Assembly (NCBI RefSeq): GCF_963924675.1
Contig: NC_089225.1
Span: 113,431,094 to 113,495,093 of the forward strand
Length of the DNA: 64,000 bases
Direction: 5' to 3'
Origin: Phocoena phocoena
Lineage: Eukaryota; Chordata; Mammalia; Artiodactyla; Phocoenidae
The position numbers and the translations under genes were made by a program. The notes under the pieces were generated by a model. The model saw nothing but the letters and a program-made list of their open reading frames with translations, was not told the DNA's origin and ran no database searches. How positions within the stretch are numbered: position 1 is the first letter of the stretch; each line of letters begins with the position of its first letter. Below are positions 38,673-50,991 of the stretch, in pieces.

Positions 38673-39085
38673 TTTTGGTCTGCGTAGGGTCTTTATTGCT
38701 ACGTGTGGGCTTTTCTCTCTAGTTGTGGCGACCGGGGGCTACTCTTTGTTGCCGTGCGCAAGCTTCTCACTGTGGTGGCTTCTCTTGTTGCGGACCACGG
38801 GCTCAAGACCCGCGGGCTCAGTAGTTGCGGCACACGGGCCCCAGAGCACGCGGGCTTCAGTAGTTGGGGTGCATGAGCTCAGTAGTTGCGGCGTGCGGGC
38901 TTCAGTAGTTGTGGCGTGCTGGCTCAGTAGCTGTGGCTCGCAGGCTCTAGAGCACAGGTTCAGTAGTTGTGGCACATGGGCTTAGTTGCTCCGCGGCATG
39001 TGGGATCTTCCCGGACCAGGGCTCGAACCCGTGTCCCCTGCACTGGCAGGTGGATTCTTAACCACTGCGCCACCAGGGAAGTCCC
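38673..39085 (-). mobile_element. CHR-type SINE, long form with expanded internal array
   Basis: An antisense CHR copy. Its head is at the right end (complement of 'gggcttccctggtggcgca' near 39085), and it is flanked by a perfect 18-bp duplication, agttggcctttgctttct, at 38655-38672 and 39086-39103. At about 413 bases it is roughly 130 longer than the long CHR copy at 20321. The excess is a tandem array in which cagtagttg or cagtagctg recurs at 38819, 38858, 38880, 38903, 38925 and 38961. The central steps are 22, 23 and 22 bases. Confidence 0.95.
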
Positions 39086-39136
39086 AGTTGGCCTTTGCTT
39101 TCTAAGGATAAACCCGACTCTTGGTCTTCCTGGGTT

Positions 39137-39152
39137 ACACACAGACAGACAG

Positions 39153-39181
<29 letters not shown>
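39137..39181. repeat. (CA)n microsatellite
   Basis: A short CAGA-rich lead is followed by about 15 AC units. It lies 50 bases to the right of the expanded CHR SINE, so both could be scored in one amplicon-sized region. Confidence 0.93.
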
Positions 39182-39183
<2 letters not shown>

Positions 39184-39600
39184 GACGCCGATGCCTTCAG
39201 CCTGTGACCGTTTCATTACGCACATTTGAATCCATAGTCCTAGGTGAGACTGGCCTGCGGTGTCTCTTACACTCTGCTTGTCTAGTCAGGGAGCGGAATT
39301 TTAGCTTAAGAAAATAACCACAGAGAATCTGTGAAATAACCATATTGCCTGCATTTTGTAGCAGTATCATCTCACTTGCCCTGACAGCAGGGGTGGTCAG
39401 ACGTGGTCCCCGCTCATGTGACGTGCCATGGTGACCTAAGACACTATGTAGGAACAAGGCCATCCCCACGATGCTGGGCAGGAGACGACCCATCCACCGC
39501 TCACTGTCGCACCCCCTCCCTACTTCTGATTCTTCCTAGGCGGGGTCAGGAGGACCATCAGAAATGTCTAGTAGTTATAACGTCTTCAGAAACTGAACAC

Positions 39601-39805
39601 AGGGCTTCCCTGGTGGCACAGTGGTTGAGTCCGCCTGCCGATGCAGGGGACGCGGGTTCGTGCCCCGATCCGGGAAGATTCCACATGCCGCGGAGCGGCT
39701 GGGCCCGTGAGCCATGGCCACTGAGCCTGCACGTCCGGAGCCTGGGCTCTGCAACGGGAGAGGCCACAGCAGTGAGAGGCCCGCGTACCGCAAAAAAAAA
39801 AAAAC
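39601..39805 (+). mobile_element. CHR-type tRNA-derived SINE (short form)
   Basis: A short CHR copy with an A-tail of about 13. The head has a 2-base deletion relative to sister copies ('ttgagtccgcctg' instead of 'ttgagagtccgcctg'). A short, less certain duplication, actgaaca, lies at 39592-39599 and 39806-39813. Confidence 0.93.
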
Positions 39806-42630
39806 ACTGAACATAAAACAACTTTAAGGGATCCTTTTTATTGACTCCAAAAATAAGATGGGCCAAACGTTTCTAAGTATGTGTTCACGTACTGCGGAAA
39901 CACTCCTGCTCTGTGCTGGGCACTGGCCCGTGGCAGGTCTGATGTGAAGACAGGCAGGAGGGGGCAGTGGGGCCGATGGAAGGCCTGGGGAAGGGTTCAC
40001 ACCTTCCCCAGGTGTGAGGACGGGGCTGCATCTCTGAGGCGGGAGGGGCGCTGGGGGTGAAAGAGGTGGGGCGGTGGCCACAGGGGCAGTGCGGGAGGAC
40101 CCGCGGATGGCTGGGCAGGACCAGGCCCTGTGGATGGGGCGGCAGGGCGGGGAGGGGAGTCACACCCACCACCCGCCAGCTGAGCCTCGCTTTGTTTACT
40201 GCGCCTTTTCTCAGCCTCCTCTGTGTCTGGAGACGTAGGGAACCTTAGAAGGAAACACCCCCTGGTCATGCCACAGACACCGGAGCGGATGCACCCTGGG
40301 GGTGGGCACGCAGGGTGGCGAGGAGACCCCCCCACCCCGGCAAGCCCCTTCTGCCCGCAGTGAACAGACAGAAGGGAACAGGGGGGCACGGGGGGCGGGG
40401 GGCACGTGCTGTCCTCGGCCCAAGGCATCCCTGTTCTCACCACGTTCCCTCCACATTTACTGTGAGAAAGGGATGCAGGTCCTGCCTGGGTTGACCCTTT
40501 TGAGGTTCCACATGAAACTTCATTCTTCCGCTAGAGAAAGTCAAAGCAGAGCAAAGAGAACGCAAAGCTAGACATCCCCTCCGTCAGACGCACCGCGACC
40601 AGCTCCTGCCATTTCTTCACACTGCGTTTACAGACACGCAGACCAACACTGCAACTTACACGAGGCCGGGGGACCCAGGCAAGGTCCTCCTCCCGCTTCG
40701 CGAGCCCAGCCTCGGGAAGCCAGGCGGGTGGGGAAGTGGCCGCGCGGTCCCCAGGCCTGGCCTGAGCGCCAGCTGCGGCATCAGACCCACAGTCCCCATT
40801 CATTCCCATCGCTGGCGGGTGCGTCAAAAATGACTCGGACTATTTCTGTATCAAAAACTCTCTGAAATGCCATGAGTTCCCAACAGAAGCTGCTGGTGCT
40901 TTTGACCCAAAGAGCCCTGAAGAAACAATGAAAGCTTCTCTACTTAAAGAATGCAGCATCAAGACAAAAAAGCCTGTATTCTCATGAATATTTTATGGCA
41001 CAGTAGAAAATTGCTTTTATAGGTTGCGCCTTGAGAAACATATTAATACAGTCAGACTCATGACGTTAGTAAAAGCACAAAGGCTATATTCAGAGTTTCA
41101 ATAAGAAATGGCTACGCCTGGGCTGTGAATTATAAGTTCTCAATCAGAAATAGAAAAAATCTGCTAGTCTCTATTTTTTTTAAATAAATGATCAGAAAAA
41201 AAGAAGGACACTGTAATTTTCCATTACATGGGTTGGGTCCTCTTTTCATAACACCATTTCATGTCATCATATAGATAGGAAAGAAAGAGAAGGACTGTTC
41301 TTTAGAAAACAGGGCTGACGTTTAGGGTCTGTTCAAGTAAAGAACGACTCATTCAAATCTAGGGGACAATAAAAGATATTTCATCCACGGAGCCACGGTT
41401 TCCCCTTACCATGACGTTTGTCTGCGTGTGTGAGGGTTAGGGAGAGGAAAGACTGCAGGGGGCGGCGGAGGAAGAGAAAGAAAGGGATGGGTATATAGGA
41501 AACGTAGAACTGAGTTCAAAATATTTTCATCTTTTATGGTGAAATGTGTCACACACCCTGGAGAACAGAAGGGTTAAGGGTGACACAGTCACCCCTCCAC
41601 CTCAACCAGAACCAGAGCATCGCCCTCCGTGCCCCACACATCACATGCCTTTGCCCCCAGCAACATTCTGACTTTGTTCTGCATCCCCGCTTTTCTTTCT
41701 GGTTATAACATCTACAGATGTATCCCTAAACATGTGTCCTCCACGTGACCGCGGCGAGTACAGGAGCAGTGGGATGGGAGGTGACAAAGGTTCCCAGGAA
41801 AAGACAGAGTCGCAGTTCAGGCTGCCTTCAGCTTCTAGGACAGGTGACAAAAAAGAGCTCTGTCCGGGAGAGGTCAAGAGTGACCCCCGGGACACCAAGG
41901 GCCACCCCCAGTGCAGCACCCGGTGGGGCTGTCTGCGGGCCAGCACTGCCCTGTGTCCTGCCGCTGCTCCGCCCAGGCTGTCCTCCTCGCAGGAGGCCCC
42001 ACAGAGAGACCTGCCTCGCCTGGTAAGTAAGGCCGGAGGGCAGGCAGGTCCTCACAGGTCAGCCCCCCTTCCCACACCTGCCCCGGCGTCTGCTGAGCTC
42101 TGGTCCAGCCGGGCGGCCCAGAATCTCCTGCAGAGTCGCCCTCTGAGGCCGGCCCCCTCACCCATCCCACTGGTCTCTGTCCCAGCGTCGATCACCTGAT
42201 CCCTTTACCCCACTCTTCATTCTTCTTTCTCGGTTCATTCTTTTTCTACAGGAACTCAGGCTCCAAGAGGGTCTTGAAAAATGAGGCACGTGAGGTTTCA
42301 CGTCTGAAGAAGCACTTACTTCCCTGTCAACGTCATCAGTACCTGGGCTGTGTACAGAATTGCAGCCTGGAAGTCACCTTCTCCGGGGCGGTGAAGGCAG
42401 CAATCCACGGCCTTGCTCTCCACACTGTCATTAGAAAAGCACGGAGCGGCTCTGGCTCTGGACCCTTTGTGCTTGCCCTTTCTTCTGGATGTTCAGAAGC
42501 CCATCTCCCTGTCCTCAGTGTTCTGAGATTGGAGAAGCAGGTGGCCTGCTGAGGCTCTTCCCTCCTCCACCGTGGGGGGGCACGCAGCTGGCCTGCTCAG
42601 TTTCTCCAGTCGCGGGGAATTTCCTTGAGT

Positions 42631-42680
42631 TACTGGGTTGGGCAAAAAGTTTGTCTAGGTTTTTCCGTAAGATGTTATGG
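42631..42680. mobile_element. Mariner-type terminal repeat (one end)
   Basis: The segment reads tactgggttgggcaaaaagt followed by 'ttgtctaggtttttccgtaa' and 'gatgttatgg'. This is close to the terminal repeat of mariner-derived miniature elements known in cetartiodactyls. The second, complementary arm is not evident, so this is a lone or badly decayed end. Confidence 0.6.
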
Positions 42681-43309
42681 ATGTTTTGTTCACCTCCTTG
42701 TTTCTGTTTTCCCCTTCCGAAACTTCTTGGGTGGTAAATCTCCCGGAACAATGCTCTGATTTTCTCTTTCACTCTCTCCTATTTTCCTTTTCTGTGTCCA
42801 GTGCTCAACTTTATTCGAGATTTCTTTAAACGTATACTGTAAGCTTTTCACAGAGTTTTGCATATTTTCTGCAGATGTGTCCCTGAGTACGAGTGGAGGC
42901 ATGAACCCTAGCTGGAAGCTGGGGGCAGAGAGGGGTTCTCAACGCTGAGCTTCGCTGGACGGTGTGGGGAGCTGGCCTTACTCAGGACGCACCAGGCACC
43001 CTGGTTCGAGGCTCAGGCGCCCAGCACAGCGGGGCACCTGCTTCTCTGCCAGCCTGCATTCCACCTGGCCCAGCCCCCTTTTGCTCCTGTCCCAGAGGGC
43101 GCAGGACATGCGGCTGCTCTTCGAGGATGCTGTGGCATCTATCCCCCGGGGCTCTTGGTTGCACTGACAGGAGGCCCGGAATCTGGCTTTTTCTGCCCAA
43201 ACTGCCAAATCGGTTAAGACTTATGGCTCTACTTTCCAACTTTCGGACTGTTGGTGATGTTTCCTTTTCTGTTCCCCCAACTTTGTGAGCTGATGACATC
43301 TCTCTGGAA

Positions 43310-43960
43310 TGTATATTTTTATGTTTTAGGGAAAAATTTCAAAAACACACAAAGGCAGAGAGAACAGTATAATCAACTCCCAAGGATCCATCAGCCACCT
43401 GCCACCTCATGGCCAACCTCTTCTTCTCACACCCGCCGGCGGCACTTCCTTCTAGATCATCCGGAAGCCTATACCAGCCAGCCCAGCATGTTATCCATAA
43501 GGCCTTCGGTATCTCTAAATGAACTCTTAAAAAACACAGTCGAGGGCTTCCCTGGTGGCGCAGTGGTTGAGAGTCTGCCTGCCGATGCAGGGGACACGGG
43601 TTCGTGCCCCGGTCTGGGAAGATCCCACATGCTGCAGAACGGCTAAGCCCGTGAGCCATGGCCGCTGAGCCTGCGCGTCCGGAGCCTGTGCTCCGCAACG
43701 GGAGAGGCCACAACAGTGAGAGGACCGCACCGCAAAAAACAAAACAAAACAAAACAAACAAACAAAAAAACACAGTCGAATACCATCAACCTACCCAAAA
43801 CAAATTAACAACTCCATGACATTATCAAATAGCCAGAAGGTATTCCCATTTTTTTAGAGAGTCTCATACACATTTTTGAAACTTTATTCAAATCAAAACC
43901 CAATTAAGGTCCATTCACTGCAATTGGCTGATATACCCTTTGAATTCTTTTTAATCTAAA
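43310..43960. mobile_element. Ancient interspersed repeat, family not named, interrupted by a SINE
   Basis: Sequence on both sides of the CHR insertion follows one old mammalian repeat. A stretch with 'agagagaacagtataatcaa' and 'tcccaaggatccatcagcca' leads to 'tcggtatctctaaatgaact'. It then continues after the SINE with 'attaacaactccatgacatt' and 'gtccattcactgcaattggc'. A similar fragment occurs at 61190-61300. I cannot give the family name with confidence. Confidence 0.45.
43544..43764 (+). mobile_element. CHR-type tRNA-derived SINE (short form)
   Basis: A complete short CHR copy with a tail patterned as (aaaac)n. A perfect 15-bp duplication, aaaaaacacagtcga, lies at 43529-43543 and 43765-43779. 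It interrupts an older repeat. The 3' end of the body has a small deletion (accgcaccgc instead of gcccgcgtaccgc). Confidence 0.96.
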
Positions 43961-45283
43961 GGTCCCCCACCTTCTCCCTCACCCCTGCACCCTCCAGCTG
44001 ATGGGCTGAAGACACTGGTCACCCGTCCTGTGCCGACTCAGCCTGAGGTGTAGATTCCCTGGGAGCTGGAAGGGGGTCTGAAGGCCCAGAGGATGCAGCT
44101 CTGGTTGCTATCAGGGCCGCCTTCCTGGAGAGGTCCTGTGCCCCTCGGGCTCCTGTGATGTCTTCACTGTTGTAAACAGGGCTTTTCTAGCTCCATCCAC
44201 CCCTCTTGATTTGCTAGCTACATTACTTCTATAGTGAGAAAGGGTCCCAAGTCAACTATCTTGTTATTCTCACAAAGGGTTTTTAGAAGAAAGGCAGGGC
44301 GAGCGCTTGATTCTCTTCCTTTATTTGTCCATTTTTAAAAAGAACAAGCTGGCCCTGTAGCATGTTGCACGTGTGATCAGGGAGGAGGGTTTTGGTTCTC
44401 GGGACCACGGTGAACTAAGCCTCTGTACTCCTGTCCTAAGGCTGCCGTGTCACTGTGAGTCCACAGGCCGCCCGGGAGCAGCTCTCTCTGCAGTTGAGAC
44501 AAGGTGTCCTGGGCTCTCCCTGCACTTCCTGGGCCCCACAAGGAAACAGGCGTGTCTCCAAGGATAGCTGGGTCCCTTCAGTGGGAAACAGTAGAGACCA
44601 TCATCTAGGCTTCGGGGTGACATGGTTTATAACGAGTATACCTTTACTGGCACTTTTGTGAATTTCAGAAGTGAGTGAAATTAGATACACGTGTTCAACC
44701 TGTCATCTCACCGCGGAACTCTGGGTGCATAATTTATTAAAAATATCATTCAAAAGGGCTGAACAGTCACAATCAAGTTCCATTCAAAATACTGATTTAT
44801 ATGCAATATCATTCCCCAAAGGTGCTCTTAACTGAATTACAATTATTCTATTTAACTGTGTGTGTGTGTGAAGGGAAATGAGGTACAGAAGTGCTTTTTA
44901 ATGTGAACATTTAAAAGTATTCTGCAGGGAATGTAGAAACACAAGTGACCCCCACTTCAGCTTCTTACGCAGATAAGCATGTATCTCATGTCTTTTTGCC
45001 TCCTTTAGGTGTACATAAGCAATGCCAAAGAGATAACTTATGCGAACAACCCACTATCATATAAATTATACTTGAAACATAAAGATAAAAAATATTATGG
45101 TACAAGAACAGGTTGTTACGTTTTACATTGTTTTGTTTTCAGTTGAGATCAAAATGTAAAGAAAGAAATAAACGGATAAATACATGGAAGTATTTATACG
45201 TGTACATATAGGAAGGTTGTTTTAATCTGGTCTGGGGCAGGGAGAGAGATGTGACACACATCTATTAAACATAACCCTCTGAG

Positions 45284-45501
45284 GGCTTCCCTGGTGGCGC
45301 AGTGGTTGGGGGTCCGCCTGCTGATGCCGGGGATGCGGGTTCGTGCCCCGGTCCGGGAGGATCCTGTGTGCGGGCGGAGCGGCTGGGCCCGTGGGCCATG
45401 GCCGCTGGGCCTGCGCGTCCGGAGCCTGTGCTCCGCGACGGGAGAGGCCGCGGCAGTGAGAGGCCCACGTACCGCAAAAAAAAACAAAAACAAAAACAAA
45501 A
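45284..45501 (+). mobile_element. CHR-type tRNA-derived SINE (short form, CpG-rich)
   Basis: A complete short CHR copy with an (aaaaac)n tail and a perfect 11-bp duplication, aaccctctgag, at 45273-45283 and 45502-45512. It retains more CpG sites than the other copies (for example gcgggcggagcgg), which suggests little time for methylation-driven decay. The A box is intact. Confidence 0.97.
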
Positions 45502-45799
45502 AACCCTCTGAGCCGTGTTTTCTGTGCACGCGGTTTCCTTGAACACATCTAGACGTCAAGAAGGGAGCGGCCCTGGCTTACCCATGCTTCTGCCTTCCAG
45601 ACAAGAAGGGAGTTGATCCCTCTTCAAAAGCAAGGAGAAATATACCGGAGCAGGGCACGGGGTCCTCCAAGCTGGAGGTAGGAGGGGATGTCTGGGGCAG
45701 GCACACCTCCCCCCGCTTCCTCCAGGTCAGTAAAAACATCACGACGGGATCACAGTCCTGTGGGCTGCTGGCCTGGGCTCACTTAATGTGTGAACAGGC

Positions 45800-45935
45800 A
45801 CACTGTAGGATATGGATGGATACCAGCGTTATCCCCATTTGACAGGTGGCGAAACTGAAGTTCGGGGACTCTAAGTGACTTGCTCGAGGCCACACAGCAA
45901 ATGTCACCGGCAGACTCCAAAATGGATGCTAACCA
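45800..45935 (-). mobile_element. MIR SINE fragment
   Basis: The complement of the MIR core is easy to read: 'ttatccccatttgacaggtg', then 'gcgaaactgaagttcgggga' and 'taagtgacttgctcgaggcc', followed by 'acacagcaaatg'. Divergence is high, in keeping with the age of the family. Confidence 0.75.
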
Positions 45936-48900
45936 CAGGTACCCCAACAGTGACACAATGCAGAGCAGGGAGAGCTGGGGGCCCGCAGGTCACCCTGGGG
46001 TGGTGGTTCTCATCTCAGGCTGGGCGGCGTAAGCAGCTTGGGGACTTGGAAACAACAGGGCCCGGGCCCTGCTCAGCTACAGTGCACGGCATCCCTGGGG
46101 GCTCCAGCAGCTCTCGGGCGATCAGGACCCCCTGCGGCCCGAGAACCGCCCCCACCGCTCCGGAGCTCTGAGACCGCCTCCCACACCGGCGGGCCTGCTG
46201 ACCCCTGGCCTCCACGCCCACGGCTCCGGCTTTGGACTCCGTCCTGACCACAGGCCGGGTGTCCCCCACGATCGCCGGCTCACTCTAGCACCCTGCAGTC
46301 CAGTGCTGTCCACGGGAGAAAACTCTACTTTTTCTGAAGAGCTCCTGGGGCTGGGGCAGCCACAAGAATCAGCTCTGTGAGCTTCTTCTCACGGCCGAGA
46401 CAATGGCCCCAAAGGCACAGCCAGGCCGGGTCTGCACCACCCAACCGGCACCAGGAAACAGGCTGAAAAGCACCGCCGAGCCCAACGCGGCCTGCTGAGC
46501 AGAGGCAGAGACCGAAAATCCCGGAAATCTTCTCTTCACTGCTAAAAAGATAAAGCCACCACGAACACCAGGGCGATGTTTCATACCAGTCTCTTCACCT
46601 AAGTCAGATTTCACCACCACCCACTCATACCACGCCCCCGAGCGACAAGTTTTCAAAGTGCTTCTCCCTGGCAGAGAGTCCAAGGCCGTCAATACCCTGA
46701 GGCCTGGCCTCCCAGTCAGTGCCTCCACCAGGGGGGTCTTTCCCACAGCCACTTCGATCCTCCCTGGAGGTCCCCGCTGGGCTGCCCTGAGTGTCGGCAG
46801 ACACCAGCGAGAACACCACAAGCCACCATGGGGGTAGCAGAGCGGGAGGTGGGACTGTTCGTGGAAACCAGCTCTGCGGCCTCCACTTCCAGGCACCAGG
46901 GAGGTGTTTCCAAGTAAAGCTAGTGAGAGAAATCCAGTCCAGGCCCCCTGCGTCAGCGGCTCCTGGGGCCCGCGGCACACAAACTTGGTCCCTCAAACAT
47001 CCAGTGTGGGTCAGAGCGCGAGGACACGATCACACACGCAGCAGGGGGGCGGGGCCGGTGCGAGTTCAAATCCTACCGGGGGACCAGCAGGCACGTGGCC
47101 GGGGCCATGCGTGTGGCCCAGTGTCCCTCATGGGGCCAGGATGCAGCCTCGAGCCTGGAGGTCTCTGTCGCAGGGGCCGCGCAAACGCAGGGAGAAGAGC
47201 CCGGGGCGGCTGACGCAGCGGGATGGGCGTCCAGGCAAGGCGGGCGGAGCTGAGCCCATCCTGCCTCCCGGGCGGGCTCCTGAACACCTTTCCCCCAAAA
47301 GTGGGCCCAGAAAGTGCTTTTCACTGAGGGTAGTGAAGACCCAAGGTGAAGCCTTGCGGTCAGGATGTGGGAGAGACCCCCACAAGGGCGCCAGCTCACC
47401 CTCGGCATCCCCACAAGTGACAACTGAAGACAGAGGTCACGGACGTGCGTGAGGACACGTGCCCACGGCGCCCGGGCTCGGGCTCCCGGCAGCCCAGACG
47501 TGAGGCCCCAGAGAACAAGCCCGCTGGCCTCCGCCACCAGCACTGTCCACTCTGCAGTCCTCAGGGCACCAAGCCCTGCCCTGGAGGGTCCAGCCCTCGG
47601 GCCGCTCAGCCTTACAGAAGCTTCCAGGAGCTCCCACAGAGCGAGGAGAGAAGAGGGGAGGAGACCCGGGCCCGGCGTCAGGTTGGATCAGCCAGCGCTA
47701 CAGCCTTGCCCTCCCAGGCCGCAGGGCCCACAGGGCCCACCAGGCAGACTCTGCCCCCTGCCCCCAGAACACGAGGACGGGATCCAGGAGTGTCACCGTC
47801 TGAGGGAAGCGCGCTTCGCTTGCAGGCACGGGGCAGCAGCAGGGGCCAGCGACCTAAGGACGAAAATTCTCCTTCTCACGTGAACAGGAACTTCCCTTTG
47901 TGATGATCAGGTTAATTTTAGCAAAATCAACTGTAGATTCATAAAGGATAAAAACAGAGGGCTGAACGTGCTGAGATACTGGAAAACTCCATTTTGGGCC
48001 TTCACCAGCAGTGAAGATGCCTGATTGGAAACCTTGGTAACGAGGGGTCACACTGTGAGGACCCCAAAGGGAAGCAACCGCAGCCTCTTCTCCCTCTCCT
48101 AGAAATACAAACCCACAAGGGTCCTTTGGGTCCTCGGCTGGAAACCCCGTCAACTGAAACAGACTTGGGGTTTGCAAACAAACAGACTGGGGCTGACAGT
48201 CCCAGGACTGTCTGCAAAGGGCGGGCAGTGTGGTCACCCACGTGGAGGACAGTGGCCTAAACACTGGGAGGAAAAGGAAAGACGGGAGCCGTCCTCCATC
48301 CTCCCTGGCTGTGACCCCGTGGGGGGGCCTCACCCAGGTCTCCGCATCCCTCCAACGCCAGGAACGCAGAGTCAGGCCTGCAGGGAGCAGCCCGCCGCCT
48401 GCCCGTTTCCAGTGGCGCTGGCCCAGCCCCGGCCCGGCCTCTGCTCCGCCAACTTGCTGTGTTCACAGCAGCACAGGTGAGGGGTCCCTGGGTGCCCGCA
48501 GACACGGAGCCAAAATGGATTCTCAGCTTCAGGTGTTGTGAACAGGACGCAGAGACACGCCAGCTTTATGAGGCACCGAAGAACGAGAACGCATCTACTT
48601 AATGCAGAGGGAGAAACAAGGCCTCAAGGCCGGGTGCTGATCCCATAGCAGTGGCTGACAAGGAGTTAGGTCAGATCTTCCCTCCCCCCTCCCACACTCG
48701 CTTCTCTTCCTTTGTCAAAGAAATAAAAAGCTCTTTGTAGGATAGGAGCACATAGGGAAGAGAAGTAAGACACCAGGGCAGAATCTAGGTGATGTCAATG
48801 TTTCTGTTTCAATCAGACCGTCATTTCAGTGAGGCCCCTGCTCCTCTCCTTCCTCACTCACTGCACCCACACCAGCCCCCCATCCTCCAGCCCAGCTCCC

Positions 48901-49285
48901 CAACCCAGCAGGGAGGTCAGAGCTGCAATTCAGGCCCGGTGTCGGTTCCAAAGTGTGGGCCCCCGACTGACTGTGAAGGTCAGAGGTCAGACCTCAGAGG
49001 CAGCATATGAAGACAGATGGCTGAGCATTTCCAGGACTGGTGGGAGACAGGGAAGGCACAAGCAAGCGGGGAAACAAACCAATAAGGGCAACAATCCAGA
49101 CAATTTCAAAGTGGAACCACAGACACTAGAGAGAAAGGTCAGCAGACCTGAGGACGAGCGAGGCTGCCTGACAAGGGACGCACAGAAACAGCCAGAAAAC
49201 AGTGAACCAGCTCTGAGCGTGCAGAGAGACGCCTGCCAAGCTAGAACTACGTGCTCGGGGAAACTGCGATCCAGGTTGAACGCAG

Positions 49286-49694
49286 GGGCTTCCCTGGTGG
49301 CGCAGTGGTTAAGAGTCTGCCTGCCGATGCAGGGGACACGGGTTCGACCCTGGTCCGGGAAGATCCCACATGCCGCGGAGCGGCTGGGCCCGTGTGCCAC
49401 AACTACTGAGCCTGCGCTCTAGAGCCCCCGAGCCACAACTGCTGAACCTGTGTGCCACAACTACTGAGCCTGCACTCTAGAGCCCGTGAGCCACAGCTAC
49501 TGAAGCCCGTGTGCCTAGAGCCTGTGCTTCGCAAGAAGAGAAGCCACCGCACTGAGAAGCCCACGCACTGCAACTTGGAGTAGCCCCCGCTCACCGCAGC
49601 TAGAGAAAGCCTGCGCGCAACGAAGACCCAACGCAGCCAAAAATAAATAAATAAAATAAAGTTTAAAAAAATTATATATATATAAAAGAAAGAG
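49286..49694 (+). mobile_element. CHR-type SINE, long form with internal duplications
   Basis: A CHR copy of about 409 bases. The middle holds repeated units of 'gccacaactactgagcctgc' plus 'ctctagagcc' (around 49396, 49424, 49452 and 49490). The long 3' half ends in (aaat)n and a TA run. An imperfect flanking duplication, tgaacgcag at 49277-49285 and tgaatgcag at 49695-49703, supports the limits. It shares the expansion habit of the copy at 38673 but is in the opposite orientation and independent. Confidence 0.9.
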
Positions 49695-50459
49695 TGAATG
49701 CAGAACATGCACAGATGGAGGCAGATCAAAGACCAAGACAGGTTACAGACTCGCCGACAAGCCTTTGGTTAAGAGAAAAGCCCACAGAACGTCTGAGATG
49801 AGGGAGAGAAGATGAGTGCAGAGTGTGACAAACCCGAAGCTGAGTCCAGACGAACAGGCAGGAGACGGGTAAGAGCATCTAACTTGGGAGCTGAACTGAC
49901 AGTGAAAACCGTGGCTGGTGGGGAGGGAGGAGAGCATCCGGGGGCCCCGGGACACCTGCCCGCCGTGGGCGCCGGCGTAACGGTTCACGCTTAACTGCTG
50001 GGGACAGAGGGGAGGCCTCCCAAAGCAGTGGCTGGGCACGGCAAGATCAATAAAAAGATTTTAAGGAGAAAACAAGACACGTGGCTGCTAACCTCCCCCC
50101 ACCCCACTCCCGAGTTGGGTCCTCCTGGTGGACGTACACAACTGCATCTAGAGTCGGGCCCAAAATACTCATACCTGAATCGGATCAAACCTCCAGCTCT
50201 AACCACCAACGTACAGGAAACACAGGCAACAGAGGTCCATTTTAAATGACAAGACGGGGATGAAATCAAGCAGAACCTAGAACACAGGGAAACCCTACAG
50301 GACAAACAACCCAGTATCTTCAGAGATAAACTGCAAAGGTCAAAAAAGGGAGGGGAGACACAGATGAACTGGAGACAGACCAGTCACCATGCATGAGCAT
50401 GAAATGGACCCCAAGTCAAACAGTAAACTAAAGAAGCACATGTTTTATTAAACACCATC

Positions 50460-50944
50460 AGGGTGAATGGAAAAGAGGACGTGGTATTTAAATACAGTGG
50501 AATATTAACCATAAGAAAGAATAAAATCTTGACATTTGTGAAAACATGGATGGACCTAGAGGGTATTACTATGCTAAATGAAATAAGTCAGACAGAGAAA
50601 GGCAAAAATACCGTATGATTTCACATATGTGAAATCTAAAAAACAAAACAAATGAACAAACATAACAAAGAGATTCACAGATACAAGAACAGACTGGTGG
50701 GTGCAAGAGGGGAGGGAGTTAGGGACGTGAGGGAAACAGGTGAGGGAGTTACGGGTCTGAACTTCCAGGTTCAAAATGAACAGGTCACAGGGTTGTAACG
50801 TACAGCACAGGGAACAGAGTCAGCAAGACTGCAATATCTTTCTATGGTGGCAGATGGTGACATCTTTTAATGTCTAGAAATACCGAATCGCTATGTGGTG
50901 TACCTGGAACCGACACAGTGCTGTATGTCGATTCCACTTCAATT

Positions 50945-50946
<2 letters not shown>
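50460..50946 (+). mobile_element. L1 3' end (ORF2 tail and 3'UTR)
   Basis: A well-preserved order of L1 3' sequence: 'aatacagtggaatattaacc', then 'aacatggatggacctagagg', 'ctaaatgaaataagtcagac' and 'gtatgatttcacatatgtga'. A 3'UTR follows, ending 'ccacttcaattaaaa'. A CA microsatellite has grown from its A-rich tail. Non-coding. Confidence 0.8.

Positions 50947-50990
<44 letters not shown>
50947..50990. repeat. (CA)n microsatellite at an L1 tail
   Basis: About 21 uninterrupted AC units, the longest CA run in the window. It begins exactly where the L1 tail ends, the usual way such repeats arise. Confidence 0.95.
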
Positions 50991-50991
<1 letters not shown>

